A stretch of 64,000 nt of DNA from Sanderia malayensis (Eukaryota; Cnidaria; Scyphozoa; Semaeostomeae; Pelagiidae). The stretch spans positions 62,001 through 126,000 of the forward strand of contig RQOL01000663.1 of assembly GCA_013076295.1 (NCBI GenBank), written 5' to 3'. Positions 1 through 10,700 of this stretch are shown here, piece by piece (position 1 is the stretch's first letter; each line of letters starts with the position of its first letter). The notes beneath the pieces are model-generated. The model did no database searches. It was not told the DNA's origin and worked only from the letters and a program-made list of their open reading frames with translations. Made by a program: the position numbers and the translations under genes.

Positions 1-224
1 TGCTCTGTCAAGCTCATAGCGAGTCAACTGTCGTCTGCTTAAACATTTACTTGACAGAAAATTTATGCATAAACAACGTTTGGCTACAAGTTTATGGCCC
101 TGTACATAAGTTCTTGCCAGACTCACGTGGTGACACAATCTTCCCACCAAGATTTTTCAAAATCGCAATGCATTACACCATGCCGCAACGCATCACACCA
201 TGCCGCAATGCATCATGCCATATA

Positions 225-340
225 AAATGTGAAAAGACCATATACAAAATGGAAAAGGCCATATACAAATTGAAAAGACATATACAAAATTTGAAAAGGC
301 CATATACAAAATTGAAAAGGCCATGGCCATATAAAGTTTT
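225..340. repeat. 21-bp minisatellite, copy 1 (irregular)
   Basis: About five tandem units of roughly 21 bp with consensus catatacaaaattgaaaagg. In this copy the unit length is disturbed by single-base losses and gains, for example aaatt, aaaattt and a missing c before atatac. The equivalent array in the other duplication copy is regular. Confidence 0.85.
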
Positions 341-600
341 GAATAGACCATACTAAAGTAGGTTGGGTTCGTATTTTTATTAAAGTATTTCTCTAGAGGA
401 AAATCGCTTCTGTCTCCTGGTTTCTCGGCCTAAAAACTCCCTAGCCTCGTAGCCTCCTTATCATGCTACCTCGTTATAGTTATATAAAAACGTTCTAAAC
501 TAAACTACACTAAGAGTTCTACTAGTTAAAAGGTCAATAATAAAATCTGTTACAGTACATCACATACAAAATTGAAAAACTGCCATTTAATTGTAACATA

Positions 601-2579
601 TTATTTGTAACATAATTCTGTAACATTTGTAACAAATTGTACCATATTTGTAACATAAAAATATTGGCGTATAATATTATTAATGACCATGGAAATACGC
701 AATTGGAATAAAGACGCAAATGACACTCCATAGCAGTATGCTGTCAAAACGTTTTCAGATTTATCCACCAAGATCCAGACGGTAAGAGGTGCAGAAGACA
801 CCTTTTGAGACGGTAAAACAGAACTTTTAAAGATGATATTACTCGTGTTTTCTCCATCCAATTTTAATGACACGATTTGGGAAACAAATCTACTTTTGAA
901 ATACGAATAAGCCTTCATTATTTCGTGTTTACCAACATAGTCTGTGTCAAAAGCTTTCCTCTCTAAAATGTAATGAAAAACTTTTCCAAGGTCAGCTTTT
1001 CCAGTCATTTTCCCAACCAGAAGTAACCTCTAAAGGATCAGCAAGGTGGTTCAATTCGATTGTATTCCTTTCTAATAATTTCATGAAGATTATTATCATT
1101 TAAAGTGCTTATGCAACGAATTTTTACATAGTGTTTTTATTTCAAAAATCTATAGATTTCAATGCACTGATTAACGTGGCGCAAATAAAATTTGCAAGTT
1201 ATGTATATTTTTTTCGCTATTAACCTTCAAAGTAGGCAATTTTGACCTTTTTCGTGCGAAAACTGAACATCACTGTGATGTCATCAAATGTCACGTCTGC
1301 AATGTCAAGCAGGCTTCCTTCTTTGAAATTCGACATGGCAAGCTGTGAGCGACCACACACATGACGGGTATCTCGTCTTGGGAGCAAATAAATCATAAAA
1401 CTATTTACATGTCGTAGAGATACATAACGGAGACAATTGTACGATTACTCAGTGTTGTGAAAAAGTATCGTTTCATAATGTTGCTGATAGTATTTCAAAA
1501 CCAATCAAACAGAACAAGGTGTCTTTAAGGAGTTCAGGAGACAGATATCATTCGCACCCACCGACTAGGATGGCAGGATTTTATTCATAAAAGCGCTCAT
1601 TTTTGCTTTGAAGTAAAGAGAGATATTGGGAAAGAATTAAAGATGAGATTGAAGCTAAAATCAAACCCTATTCCTGCAATAGATGCAGTAAACAAGCTCA
1701 TAAACCAACCCGTGTGACTCTCAGCTTTACTCGGGCCTAAGCACTCCTCGCCCAGAGTGGTTAGGCCCGAGCCGACCAAAACAAATGTCAGAAGATTTAG
1801 CTTTTTGGGGTGATATCGAAGGAATTTTAATTTCCGAAGTTTCTAAAAATAATTCAATGTCTGCAATTTTAAGCTAAAATAAGTTATTACAAAAAATTAG
1901 ACCTGGGATAAGCCAAACCAGGGCTACGTGTCGTTCCACAGCATCTCGAAGCAACAATGGCGACGTGGGATGACGTCACATTTTTGGAGGTACCCATTTT
2001 CAAACTTAAATTGTCTCTCTAACGTTAAACAAAATGACACCAATTTTTTTCAGAACGATGGCTAAATGATTCGCCCTTATGTTGGTTCAGCCGGAGCTCA
2101 AATATCCCCATCCTGAGTGGAGCTATTTAAAAAAACCAGACGACGTTCGCAAAAACCCATTGACTTCCCTTGCGCAAAATAATTTGAGTCATCACTGTGA
2201 CGTCACAGCGTTGCGACATTTTTCGCAAAAGGTAGCCTGATTCAAGGTGAAATTAAAGAACTTACACTTGTCAGATGCACGTCAAGATTGCATCAAACTG
2301 ATCAGTACATCTTTGGCTTTCATTTAAAATAAAAAAATCGATATGTCAAATATCGTTGCATAAGCAGTTTAAAGGGTTTTTCTTCTTTTCAAAACTTACT
2401 AAAGCTCTAGCAGCCAAGTCCCATTTAGAGCCTGTAACATTATGACCTCTTGGGCGCAAATAAAATTTCAACTCCTGAACAGATAATTCCAAGAAATCAT
2501 CATGAAGACTTTTTTCACCTTCCATGATTAACCATTTATTTTCTAGTGAACATATCACATTTTCCACACAATATTCCAA
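601..2579 (-). pseudogene. Partial SAP-SWIM protein gene (ISL2EU-type partner), copy 1
   Basis: Two separated minus-strand coding pieces belong together. Positions 2579-2346 encode a SAP-like domain (core LELSVQELKFYLRPRG and KWDLAARAL) and reach a consensus splice donor, GTAAGT, just after the ARAL codons. Positions from about 1085 down to 601 resemble the region before the SWIM finger in the paralogue at 5654-7088: DPLEVTSGWENDW, then ADLGKVFHYILE, then LTVWILVDKSENVLTAYC. A single-base frameshift separates ENDW from ADLG, and a 1.3-kb probable intron lies between the two pieces. The SWIM cysteine-histidine core and the YqaJ nuclease are absent, so the gene is truncated. Both duplication copies share the frameshift. 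It is probably the accessory gene of a DNA transposon, known from the paralogue rather than from a complete gene here. Confidence 0.6.
2195..2208. promoter_or_regulatory. 14-bp perfect palindrome with CRE core, copy 1
   Basis: CTGTGACGTCACAG is a perfect palindrome containing TGACGTCA, the consensus CREB/ATF site. Another TGACGTCA lies at about 1971 and related gatgtca motifs near 1275. Function is inferred from the motif alone. It lies inside the proposed intron of the SAP-SWIM pseudogene. Confidence 0.3.
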
Positions 2580-3151
2580 TGAACAATAAACAGTTAAACA
2601 ATTTCAAAAAGGTATTGATATAAGCCGACAATTCTGAAAAACTTTGAAATTTGGCAAGGAAAATGTAAGCTGATATTTATGAATGTTTATTTACTCCATG
2701 TCCCCCCTTGTCCAGGTTGTGCACATTTTTAAACCTGTTGCATGTTTTGGAGGCCCTTCTCACTCTACGTCGGAGCCGAAGTGGAAGAAGGAAAAATGTG
2801 AAATGCCACTGTGTCAGAATCCATTGCTCGAAAAATGGGATTTTTGCAGATTATTTTTCTTAATAATAGGGGGTGCTTCCTTTTAAGTTTGGAGAGGGTG
2901 ACAAGCAGATTTCTGGAGATACAAGCCAAAATGTTGACTGCTGTCAAGGTAGCTAGGCCGTTATTTTGTAAGCAGTGGCCGCAACAGTTTGTGAAGGATC
3001 AACACACTTTCTGTGGGAAAGTTGATTAAAATAAATTTAGAATAACATACCTCATATCTACAGGTGGAACTGTATGATTTTTCTATCCATTACGTCGTTT
3101 GAGTGATACGTTGCGACATTTAAATCATTGTCTCTGATCTCAAATAAAAAC
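2580..3151. other. No gene seen (duplicated as 54949-55520)
   Basis: Short open frames occur on both strands, but none has recognisable homology or codon-like composition. It separates the SAP exon from the Harbinger pseudogene. Confidence 0.5.
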
Positions 3152-4260
3152 TCAAAATTGTGTGCCTTGTGTGCTCAAAATCGAAAAATATTTCTCTTTT
3201 CCTAGCATGTTTTTCTTTATGTGAAAAGGCTTATTAAGAATACGCTTTCGATCTGTAAGATTTTCTCGGGGATATGGCATCACACAGTTCAGACCCAATG
3301 GAAAAGCATCATCAGCGATTGAATAAAAGCCCATTGTGGGTCATATGATTGTTGCAGAGGCTGATGTCCAGGAAAGCCAAGTGATCCATTCTGTAGAGAC
3401 TGATAGAATGAAGAGTGCTTGTATACACTACCATCACTAATACGACCCTGGCATCCAACATCCACATACAAAAATTGATAGTCATAATCAACTATTGGCA
3501 ACAAAACAAACCGAAGAAGCCTTTGCAATTATAATAACTGGACCCAGAATGTGTTTGGTGCAAAATTGCAATGTGCTTTCTATCTGCTGCCCCTATGCAA
3601 TTTGGAAACTGCCATCTCTCTGTATATTCTTTGCATATTCTTTCCAAACATTGTGTGATTGTGGCAGCTTTAAGTAAATACCTTTCAAACTTTCAATAAG
3701 GTTGTTTACACACAATTGGTACAAAGCTTGTTATTGTTGTACGGTGCATGCAGAATGTATACGACAGGTCTTGAAAAGAGTGGCCCGTTGCAAGAAAGCC
3801 GAGTGTTACACCCAATTCTTCTTCAGGGGGAATTGTTTTTCTTAAGTGAGTTGTCTGCTTTGCTATTGCGTGGCCCCACAATTTGTAATAATTCCTACAG
3901 CAAAGTTTACGTAACTATTAAAAGCATTTTTGTGACAACATTGCCCAAAATCCATATCCTGAACATAGCAACAAACAAGGCACAGTATAAAACATCAGAA
4001 GATAGATGTTTAATTTACCCTGAAATTTCCAGCACTCGTTCGCAAATATCTGCTAAATGAGAATGGATTGCTGAACCGAAGTTCTTCTAAGGCCATTTTA
4101 TATGCTCCTCGCTCATCGCGCTCTCTCTAAAGTAATCTTTGCACCACACACGTCTATTTTGAGGTTTCGCGTCATACACGCAAGTCTACATAGATGCTAG
4201 CACATGCAATAGTGGTACAAAGTAAAACTTCTTGAACTTCGCGCATAGATGCTTCCTCAT
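3152..4260 (-). pseudogene. PIF/Harbinger DDE transposase, copy 1 (broken)
   Basis: Reading right to left, the pieces are an N-terminal segment around 4240-4010, a helix-turn-helix segment at 3881-3693 (IPPEEELGVTLGFLATGHSF), a DDE core at 3528-3289 (YVDVGCQGRISDGSVYKHSS) and a C-terminal stretch at 3334-3152 (DDAFPLGLNCVMPYPRENLT). These match the order of PIF/Harbinger nucleases, which cut and reinsert DNA with 3-bp target duplications. At least three frameshifts break it. Two (after VPIVCK, and between MLFHW and GFYSIADD) are shared with copy 2. Others, near 3507, 3621 and 4160-4180, occur only here. No terminal repeats were identified. Confidence 0.8.
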
Positions 4261-5239
4261 TTTTAGGCCCATATCACTGAGATTTGTCAAATGAATAAAT
4301 TGTGTTTTACCCATAATATCTAAACTATTATCTGAATGGTGTCTCATTTCCGCTTTTAGCATTTTAAATTAGGAATATCTAATCGATTATTTACAGTGTA
4401 ACCAGGCTTTTATACACTGGTATGATAGCATTAACCCTTTACGTCTTTGTGTGTTATTTGTGACTAAAAGTGTGTCCAAAAATGTTATTCGATTTTACTG
4501 TGGGTAAATTGGCTTCTGGGGGTAATTCAAGGGTGCTGAATTCGAATCTGAAGTCGGAATTTGAAAATTTCTCATTTTGAGGGCAAACATAGGGGAACCT
4601 ACGGGTAGCTCACTGAGTATACGTATGAATTGATAGCAGATATGAATGACCGGTCTCCCAGGAAGCTTCACCTCCCATTTTCAACAAGTCAGAATTCTTT
4701 ACATGCTTGTGCCAAGTTCCACGTGAGAAAATGCATTGAAGATTCCCCAACTTTCAATGACATGGCATTTTTCTTTCATCTCCATTATTCACTCCTCCAA
4801 TGTGCTTTTAGAACTTCACAATGACCCATGTGACTTCTTCGATTCTTGCCTAGTCCAATAAGTGTTTAGCAGACAATGGGCAGGACAATGGTCGCAAAGC
4901 AATATGGTTAAAAATGGTGAAGCCCCTTAATTGGAAAGACAATAGAAAGATTGTGCAATATCTCTGGGTCCCCCTACAGAACGACTACAATAGCTACACT
5001 TCGTTCCACTCAGTGAGCTAAAAATGGGGCTAATGTTGAATGTTGAAATTTGAAAAAGTGAACATGATGAAAACCTTTAATTTTTCTAATTTTCGGTTAC
5101 AGAATCGGAAAATTTTACTTATTTTTCAAAGAGAAGTCCAACAGTTATTTATGCAGTTATTTAAAGAAAAATATGTGAACAGACTATAAAGATAGCTTTC
5201 AATACAGTTTCGAAATATAGTTGCCATGTTTTATCAAAT
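4261..5239. other. No gene seen (duplicated as 56618-57610)
   Basis: AT-rich sequence with short open frames only. It would be the expected place for an N-terminal THAP region of the ISL2EU-like transposase that follows on the plus strand, but no THAP cysteine pattern was seen. Confidence 0.4.
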
Positions 5240-5661
5240 TATAACAAAAATGGAAAGGTCCCAGAACAACAGGGGACACATCAAAGCCCAAAATCAATGG
5301 ACAAGTGAGAGCCCTCACTTTAGAGCAAGAATTTCTCTTAACAATAATGAAGCTAAGACGTGGTCTGTTCCACTTTGACTTGGCATTTAGATTCAACATT
5401 TCAGTGGCAGCATCAAGCTCAATATTCAATACATGGGTCAAGTTCTTGGCTAAAGGACTCAAGTGGTTGATAGTGTGGCCAGAGAGATTACGCATCCATA
5501 GGAATCTTCCTATGTGTTTAGGAAGTACTACCCAAAGTGTAGAGTTATACTGGATTGTACTGAAGTCTACATTGAAAAACCTTCTGATCTGGCAGTTGCT
5601 GCTCAATGCTGGTCTGATTATAAACAACCACACAATTAAATTTCTTATGGGTATTACATAA
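5240..5661 (+). pseudogene. ISL2EU-like (THAP-type DDE) transposase fragment, copy 1
   Basis: The plus strand encodes LTLEQEFLLTIMKLRRGL, then FRFNISVAASSSIFNTWV, the helix-turn-helix that precedes the catalytic core of ISL2EU-type transposases. After a one-base frameshift near 5518 the next frame gives FRKYYPKCRVILDCTEVYIE, containing the first catalytic Asp (ILDCTE). In this copy a second indel near 5630 (aacaaccaca against aacatcaccaca) breaks the YK-HHTIKFLMGIT stretch. The frame stops with TAA at 5659-5661, before the remaining two catalytic residues, so the C-terminal half is missing. It converges on the YqaJ gene. Confidence 0.65.
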
Positions 5662-7088
5662 ATAAATCTTTAATAGAGAAAGGGCACTTGTACTCAACAC
5701 AAGAATTCTGACAACAAGAACATGAGAAAATATTGTCAGGACTTCACCTATGTAGGGATGTGACTTCAACACAGATAGACCACAGATGTGCAGTTTAGGA
5801 TTTGTGTGCAATTTTGCCATGGTGGTGAAGAATGCTTTGCTGGCATCTTTTTTATGTACTCTCCCCCATCTGATGGCTGGAATATGGCTCAAATCCTTAG
5901 GGTTCATGAGTTTCACCAATAAAGGTGTCACCTTTGATTTTACTGCTTTACCTCTTTGTCATCATAATTTCTTCACTTTGTTGTAAACATCATGGATATT
6001 TAAGGCAGTGATCCTTCCAATTCTCTGCTGGATCCACATGTGACTTGGATTGGCCATGGGTTGCCTTCTCCAGTTCTTTTAGACTATTGTCATTGAAAGA
6101 CAACATCTGTGAAAAAGAGCTGACAAGCTCACTTTCCTCCTTAGAAGCTCTTACTGTCAACACTTTGTCAGCTATCTCCTGTAATGAAGGGGGAACATAT
6201 TCTTCTGTTGGTGGTGCATATGAGATGTTTAGCACAGCACTGGAAGTGCTGTACGGACTGATGTCAGAAAAGATTGTTTCTTTTCATCAGATATATCTCT
6301 CATGCCCAATGGTCTGGGATCAAACTCTTGTTTTGACATGCTGTTGAGTGAGAATTGAGGAGCTGACTTGTTTAGTTTATGAGCTTGAAAATGCATATCT
6401 TTAACTCTCTGAGGCTCAACTTCCTTCTTGGAGGATGAATTCCAATAACAAGCCACTTCTGTGCATGATGGATTTGTTAATCCCTGTTGGTTTGCAATTT
6501 CAACTTTATAAAGTAACACAATAATGTGGTTACAACATTTGCTGTTTCCTGATGTACAGCTGCAATAGCCACAAATAATCTCTCCTGTAGGTTTGCAGAC
6601 AACCCAGACTTTATGTGGCTGGTCCCTTACTTTAGTTGATGGTGTTACTGATGAAAGCCGTAAGACATTCCCTGTTGGCATTGTTGAAGACACAACTTCG
6701 TAAACAAAACCACTTTTAAAGTAAGGGTATGCCTTTCTGGTCTTGTACTGACCAATATATTCCGTCGAAAAAGGCTTTTTTCTAATATGTAGGAGAAGAT
6801 GTTGCCAAGATCAACTTTAGGCCACTTCGTCAAGTCCTTGTTCCATTCTTTCATCACCAAAGGATCTTGTTCAATGTCAAGCGATTTTAATAAAACATGG
6901 TGTTCATTGCGTAATGTTTTTGCCAAGTCTTCAACAGACTCTTTAACAGGGGTGTTTTGTTCAAACGCTACTAGAGATTGTGCTGCAAGCTCGGAATGTT
7001 TTCCGCCAACTGGAATAGCTCTTTGCCGAAGATAGAACTTCGGTTCATCGCAGGAGAGGTCTAGAAAATCCTTGAGGTGATTTGCCAT
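5654..7088 (-). pseudogene. SAP-SWIM-YqaJ nuclease gene, copy 1
   Basis: From the ATG at 7088 the minus strand encodes a SAP-like DNA-binding segment (MANHLKDFLDLSCDEPKFYL), a spacer with DPLVMKEWNKDLTKW, a SWIM zinc finger around 6600-6530 (GYCSCTSGNSKCCNHIIVLL, CxCx(n)CxH), a linker at 6235-5990 and a YqaJ-type exonuclease (PKDLSHIPAIRWGRV, then SPDN and VEYKCPFSI in another frame). YqaJ nucleases belong to the lambda-exonuclease/PD-(D/E)XK fold; SPD and ExK are the metal-binding residues. Frameshifts separate the SAP, SWIM and YqaJ frames, one of them between HPYIG and SPDN, all shared with copy 2. To my recollection such proteins accompany ISL2EU transposons, which fits the converging transposase fragment. 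Confidence 0.7.
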
Positions 7089-7734
7089 GCAGAATTGTTG
7101 ATCTTTTATACAATTCTGAACCAAATAGAATAAAAAAAACTGTAAAAAGAAGTTGTCTGTATACATATTTAGAATAACCGACGGCTGACAACAATTTTTA
7201 AGAATGCTAACGTAGAACAGAGCACATGAATATATTCAAATAGACCAGACGGTGGTTGAGGTAGGTGCCACCTTAAGGCGGAGAAATTTTCATTGCCATT
7301 TCCAGGTGCCCAAACATACCAGTATAAAGAAAAGTGACGGTGAACGGGGATCTGCTGGGGTTTAAGGTGTTAAAACAGGGGTTAAAATGGGGTCACTTTA
7401 CAAATAAGCCTCTGCGGAGGAGCAATTCAAAAATCAGCTCGGACGTTCAAAAAAGTGGTTTTATTCATTGCTTATGAATGAAAGGGCAACGAGAAAGACT
7501 TATAACATTAATTAATTAATAGAGTGGGCAAATAATTACTGTCACGTGACAAATAATCACTTTTTACCTTATATGGAAAATGTCAAAAAATTCAAAAATG
7601 TGTGCTTTTTTCCCGCAATCTGAGTGTAAATATCATTTTCATTGTGATTTAAAACCTAAAAAATGATTTAAAACTGTCTATAACCTCTAATAAAGATATT
7701 AAAACTATAACTATAGCCAAATGCAAAGTACTAA
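7089..7734. other. No gene seen (duplicated as 59462-60107)
   Basis: Spacer between the YqaJ gene start and the end of the PIN/FEN-like gene, with both minus-strand genes read away to the left. AT-rich, with attaattaatta and CACGTGAC motifs near 7510-7550; no coding signal recognised. Confidence 0.45.
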
Positions 7735-10700
7735 TCAAAAATCATCATCACTGTCTTCGTCACTTTCTTCGCCGTCTTCAAAAACGAATTCATTGTTCGT
7801 TTGCACAAGGAGTTCTTCAATTTCATTCAGAAATGGATTTTCGACCCATTTTATCTCTGAAGCAATGTTCCAACCATGTTGGCTAAGGTCTGGCAAGTCG
7901 ATTATTGGCTGGTCTGCTAGGATCCATATTCTTGCTACAACATTTGCACACAAGATGTGTAGTCTCAAAGATGAGCGGCATGGAGGAAGCAGAGAAATAT
8001 CTACAACCTTGTTTTGGCTCAGGTATTTGTTATCAAAGAACTTCTTGCGAACTACATTGACGTCCCTCTGTCGATAGTCATATAGGAGGCAAACATATTC
8101 TTCCAGTTCCTCGATTGTATTATCCGAAATATTCCAATATCACTTAGCGTGAGTCCCTTTCTGTGCATTCCAGTCCCAAAGTCTATGTATATCTGACTCT
8201 GATTGGGCATAGTGCTTAGTATTATGACAAGGATGTCTATATCTCCAGAAGGTGACCTGACGATGACCTTTTTCGATGGATGCCTTTGAAGAGCATGGTT
8301 GCAGGGCAGAGCTATTTCTGTATCTGCCTCTTCTTGGTTCCTCGACAGCGAATCCTCGCGTTCAGAGGAAGACAAGGTAAACTTTGAACAATAATTTTCA
8401 ATTGAAAAATATATTTCGGTGCAACGGAGCAAATTTAGGACTTTTACACGATTTAATCGAGTTATCTTTATAAGTATCGGCAACAATATCGATTCGAGGA
8501 AAACCAGATGGTATAGATTTCAAGAATTTCCATGTAAACTCTTCGTATATATCTGGTATAACCGTAATAGTCCGAATAGCTGCCATCATATCAACTATTA
8601 AGGTAAACACATCATTTTTGGCGGGCTGGCTTTCTCCTGGATGAACGATTTGCTCGTTGCTATGCTTAAAAATGACATGTTGAAGCTTACTTTTTGTCGT
8701 GATTCTTCTTGATCCATCAGGATTCACCAAACTTCGAGGAACGGCACAAAGAGGGTAACGCAGGGCTACATCAAAGTCTACCACTCGGCCACCTTTTTCG
8801 GAAACCGCAAGCAATGTCCCAAGGATATTTCTATTTGCCTCGACAGATTTGCATTGAGTGCTTGATTTGGCTACCACATTTCGGCTTGTACTTTTAAACA
8901 ACTTTAAATTCATTCTCTTGATACGACTATGGAAGTCAACATCAGCTTCTTGGATGCGATGTTTTTCAAAAGCTTCATATGCTGCATTGCCGAGGTGTCT
9001 GAGTTGAATGGCATTCTCTGCAACTGCAGCTGGAGCTGGAATCCCAGAGCTTAAATTCCACAGTTGATCTTTCTCAATCTCCGAATCAAATGGATTGATA
9101 TATTCCTCTTTCAAAACTTGCATGATGCTGTCGACAAACCTTTCCGATTTTAGAATTTGAGATGGTCTTAGTGGTTTGTACATTGTTGATTGGGTATTTA
9201 AATCTGCCAGGGATAGTAAAGCATTTGTGTTCTTTGCCTGCTCTGCTCTGTTCAATGTCCATTTCAGAATTCCTGAACTGTCGGGCGCAAAATTTGTTGT
9301 TCCACCTGTTTTCTTAGCTTCTCTATTCAATGTCTGCTTGCCACGTTGGTTGATCGCTACTCTGTGAGGGTATTTGCTTTGTGCTTGCACAGACATTCCT
9401 TTTTCTTCTAGGAGCTTAAGTAATCCTGGATAGAGACCCTCTATTCTTTCTAAAACTGCTACATAGTAGGATCCGTAGCGGGCGTAATTAGGTTTATCCA
9501 GAGCAAGAAACATAGGCAAGAAAAATTTCCAGCAGTAGGTTCGCAAGCGGAAATTATTTCCCTGGACTGTTTGATGGGCGAGCTGCTGGACCTCCATCAA
9601 GTCTATTTACTGACAAAGCCAAAACTGAGGTGTTAAGCCCATACTTCCATTGCGAATTTCATCTTTGAATTGCTGATATTTCATGAGAAAACTATCGTTA
9701 TTGGGTAAGGCGTTATTTTCTACGGAATCACTGTCATTCACAATCTCAAAGTATTGTTTTGGAATTTCCACCTCTGCATCAGCCAAAAACCTTTCGATAA
9801 GCAACCTTTCCAAGACCTCTGATAATGCTAAATGCACTGTCCAGGCACGGTTGTAATGGTTTCCACACAATACACCATTTAGACTACTAGATGAACATAC
9901 GTTTGCTTGGAAGATTACATCTTCAATACCAGAGCCACTTGTGATTTTTCCAATGACGGCGAAATTCTCTTTCATAAAGTGAAAGTCGCCAAGATGAATC
10001 AAAACGTTGTCGAATTGCTCTGGATAGTTCCACAGTAGCTTGTATGCATTCATTGCAGCGCCTACATCTAATGTGACATTAACGTATGGCATGTTAACAT
10101 CAGCAGATAAATTTTGGAGGTAGCGCATGTATCTGTGAATTGTGGCAAACTCTGTAACCTTCGCTTCGATCGGTGGCAAATATGTCAGTACTGTTTTTTG
10201 TAGTAACGATGACAGACGATAACGTCTAGCTTGGGTGCATCAACCTGAATAGCTGGATATGGTTTGATCGGCTGCATTCAGCTTACGAATCGTCACCCAG
10301 ACAAAATGATTTGCAAGGAACTGCAAAGCGTCAAATACATGAACTTCTGTATCACAACTTCCCATGGGTGGCGGTTCTTTTTTTGGGTCTACAAAGATAT
10401 TCTGCTGCTCTAATGGAGCTAACTCTATCTTTCTCCTTCTGCTTCTTTCGAATTCTATTCTTTGCTGCGGAGCGACTGATAGTGGCGATTCTTCTTGAAA
10501 GGCTATCATATGAGTAGAATTGATTGCCCCATGTCCAGTTTGTGTATCGATGTTATCTAACCAATAGAATGTCAGTACAGTTGTGTCATTCATTGATGGC
10601 TTTATTGGAAGCATTCCATTCATTGATGCCATTAATTGTGCTGCTTCGGCTTGGGCAGTTTCTATCTCACAAACGAGGTCATAATCGATACAGTGACCCA

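Noticed and set aside
7721..8077. Serine-rich plus-strand frame and its copy at 60094-60450
   Set aside because: It is antisense to the conserved C-terminal block of the PIN/FEN-like gene (LPPCRSSLRLHILCANV).
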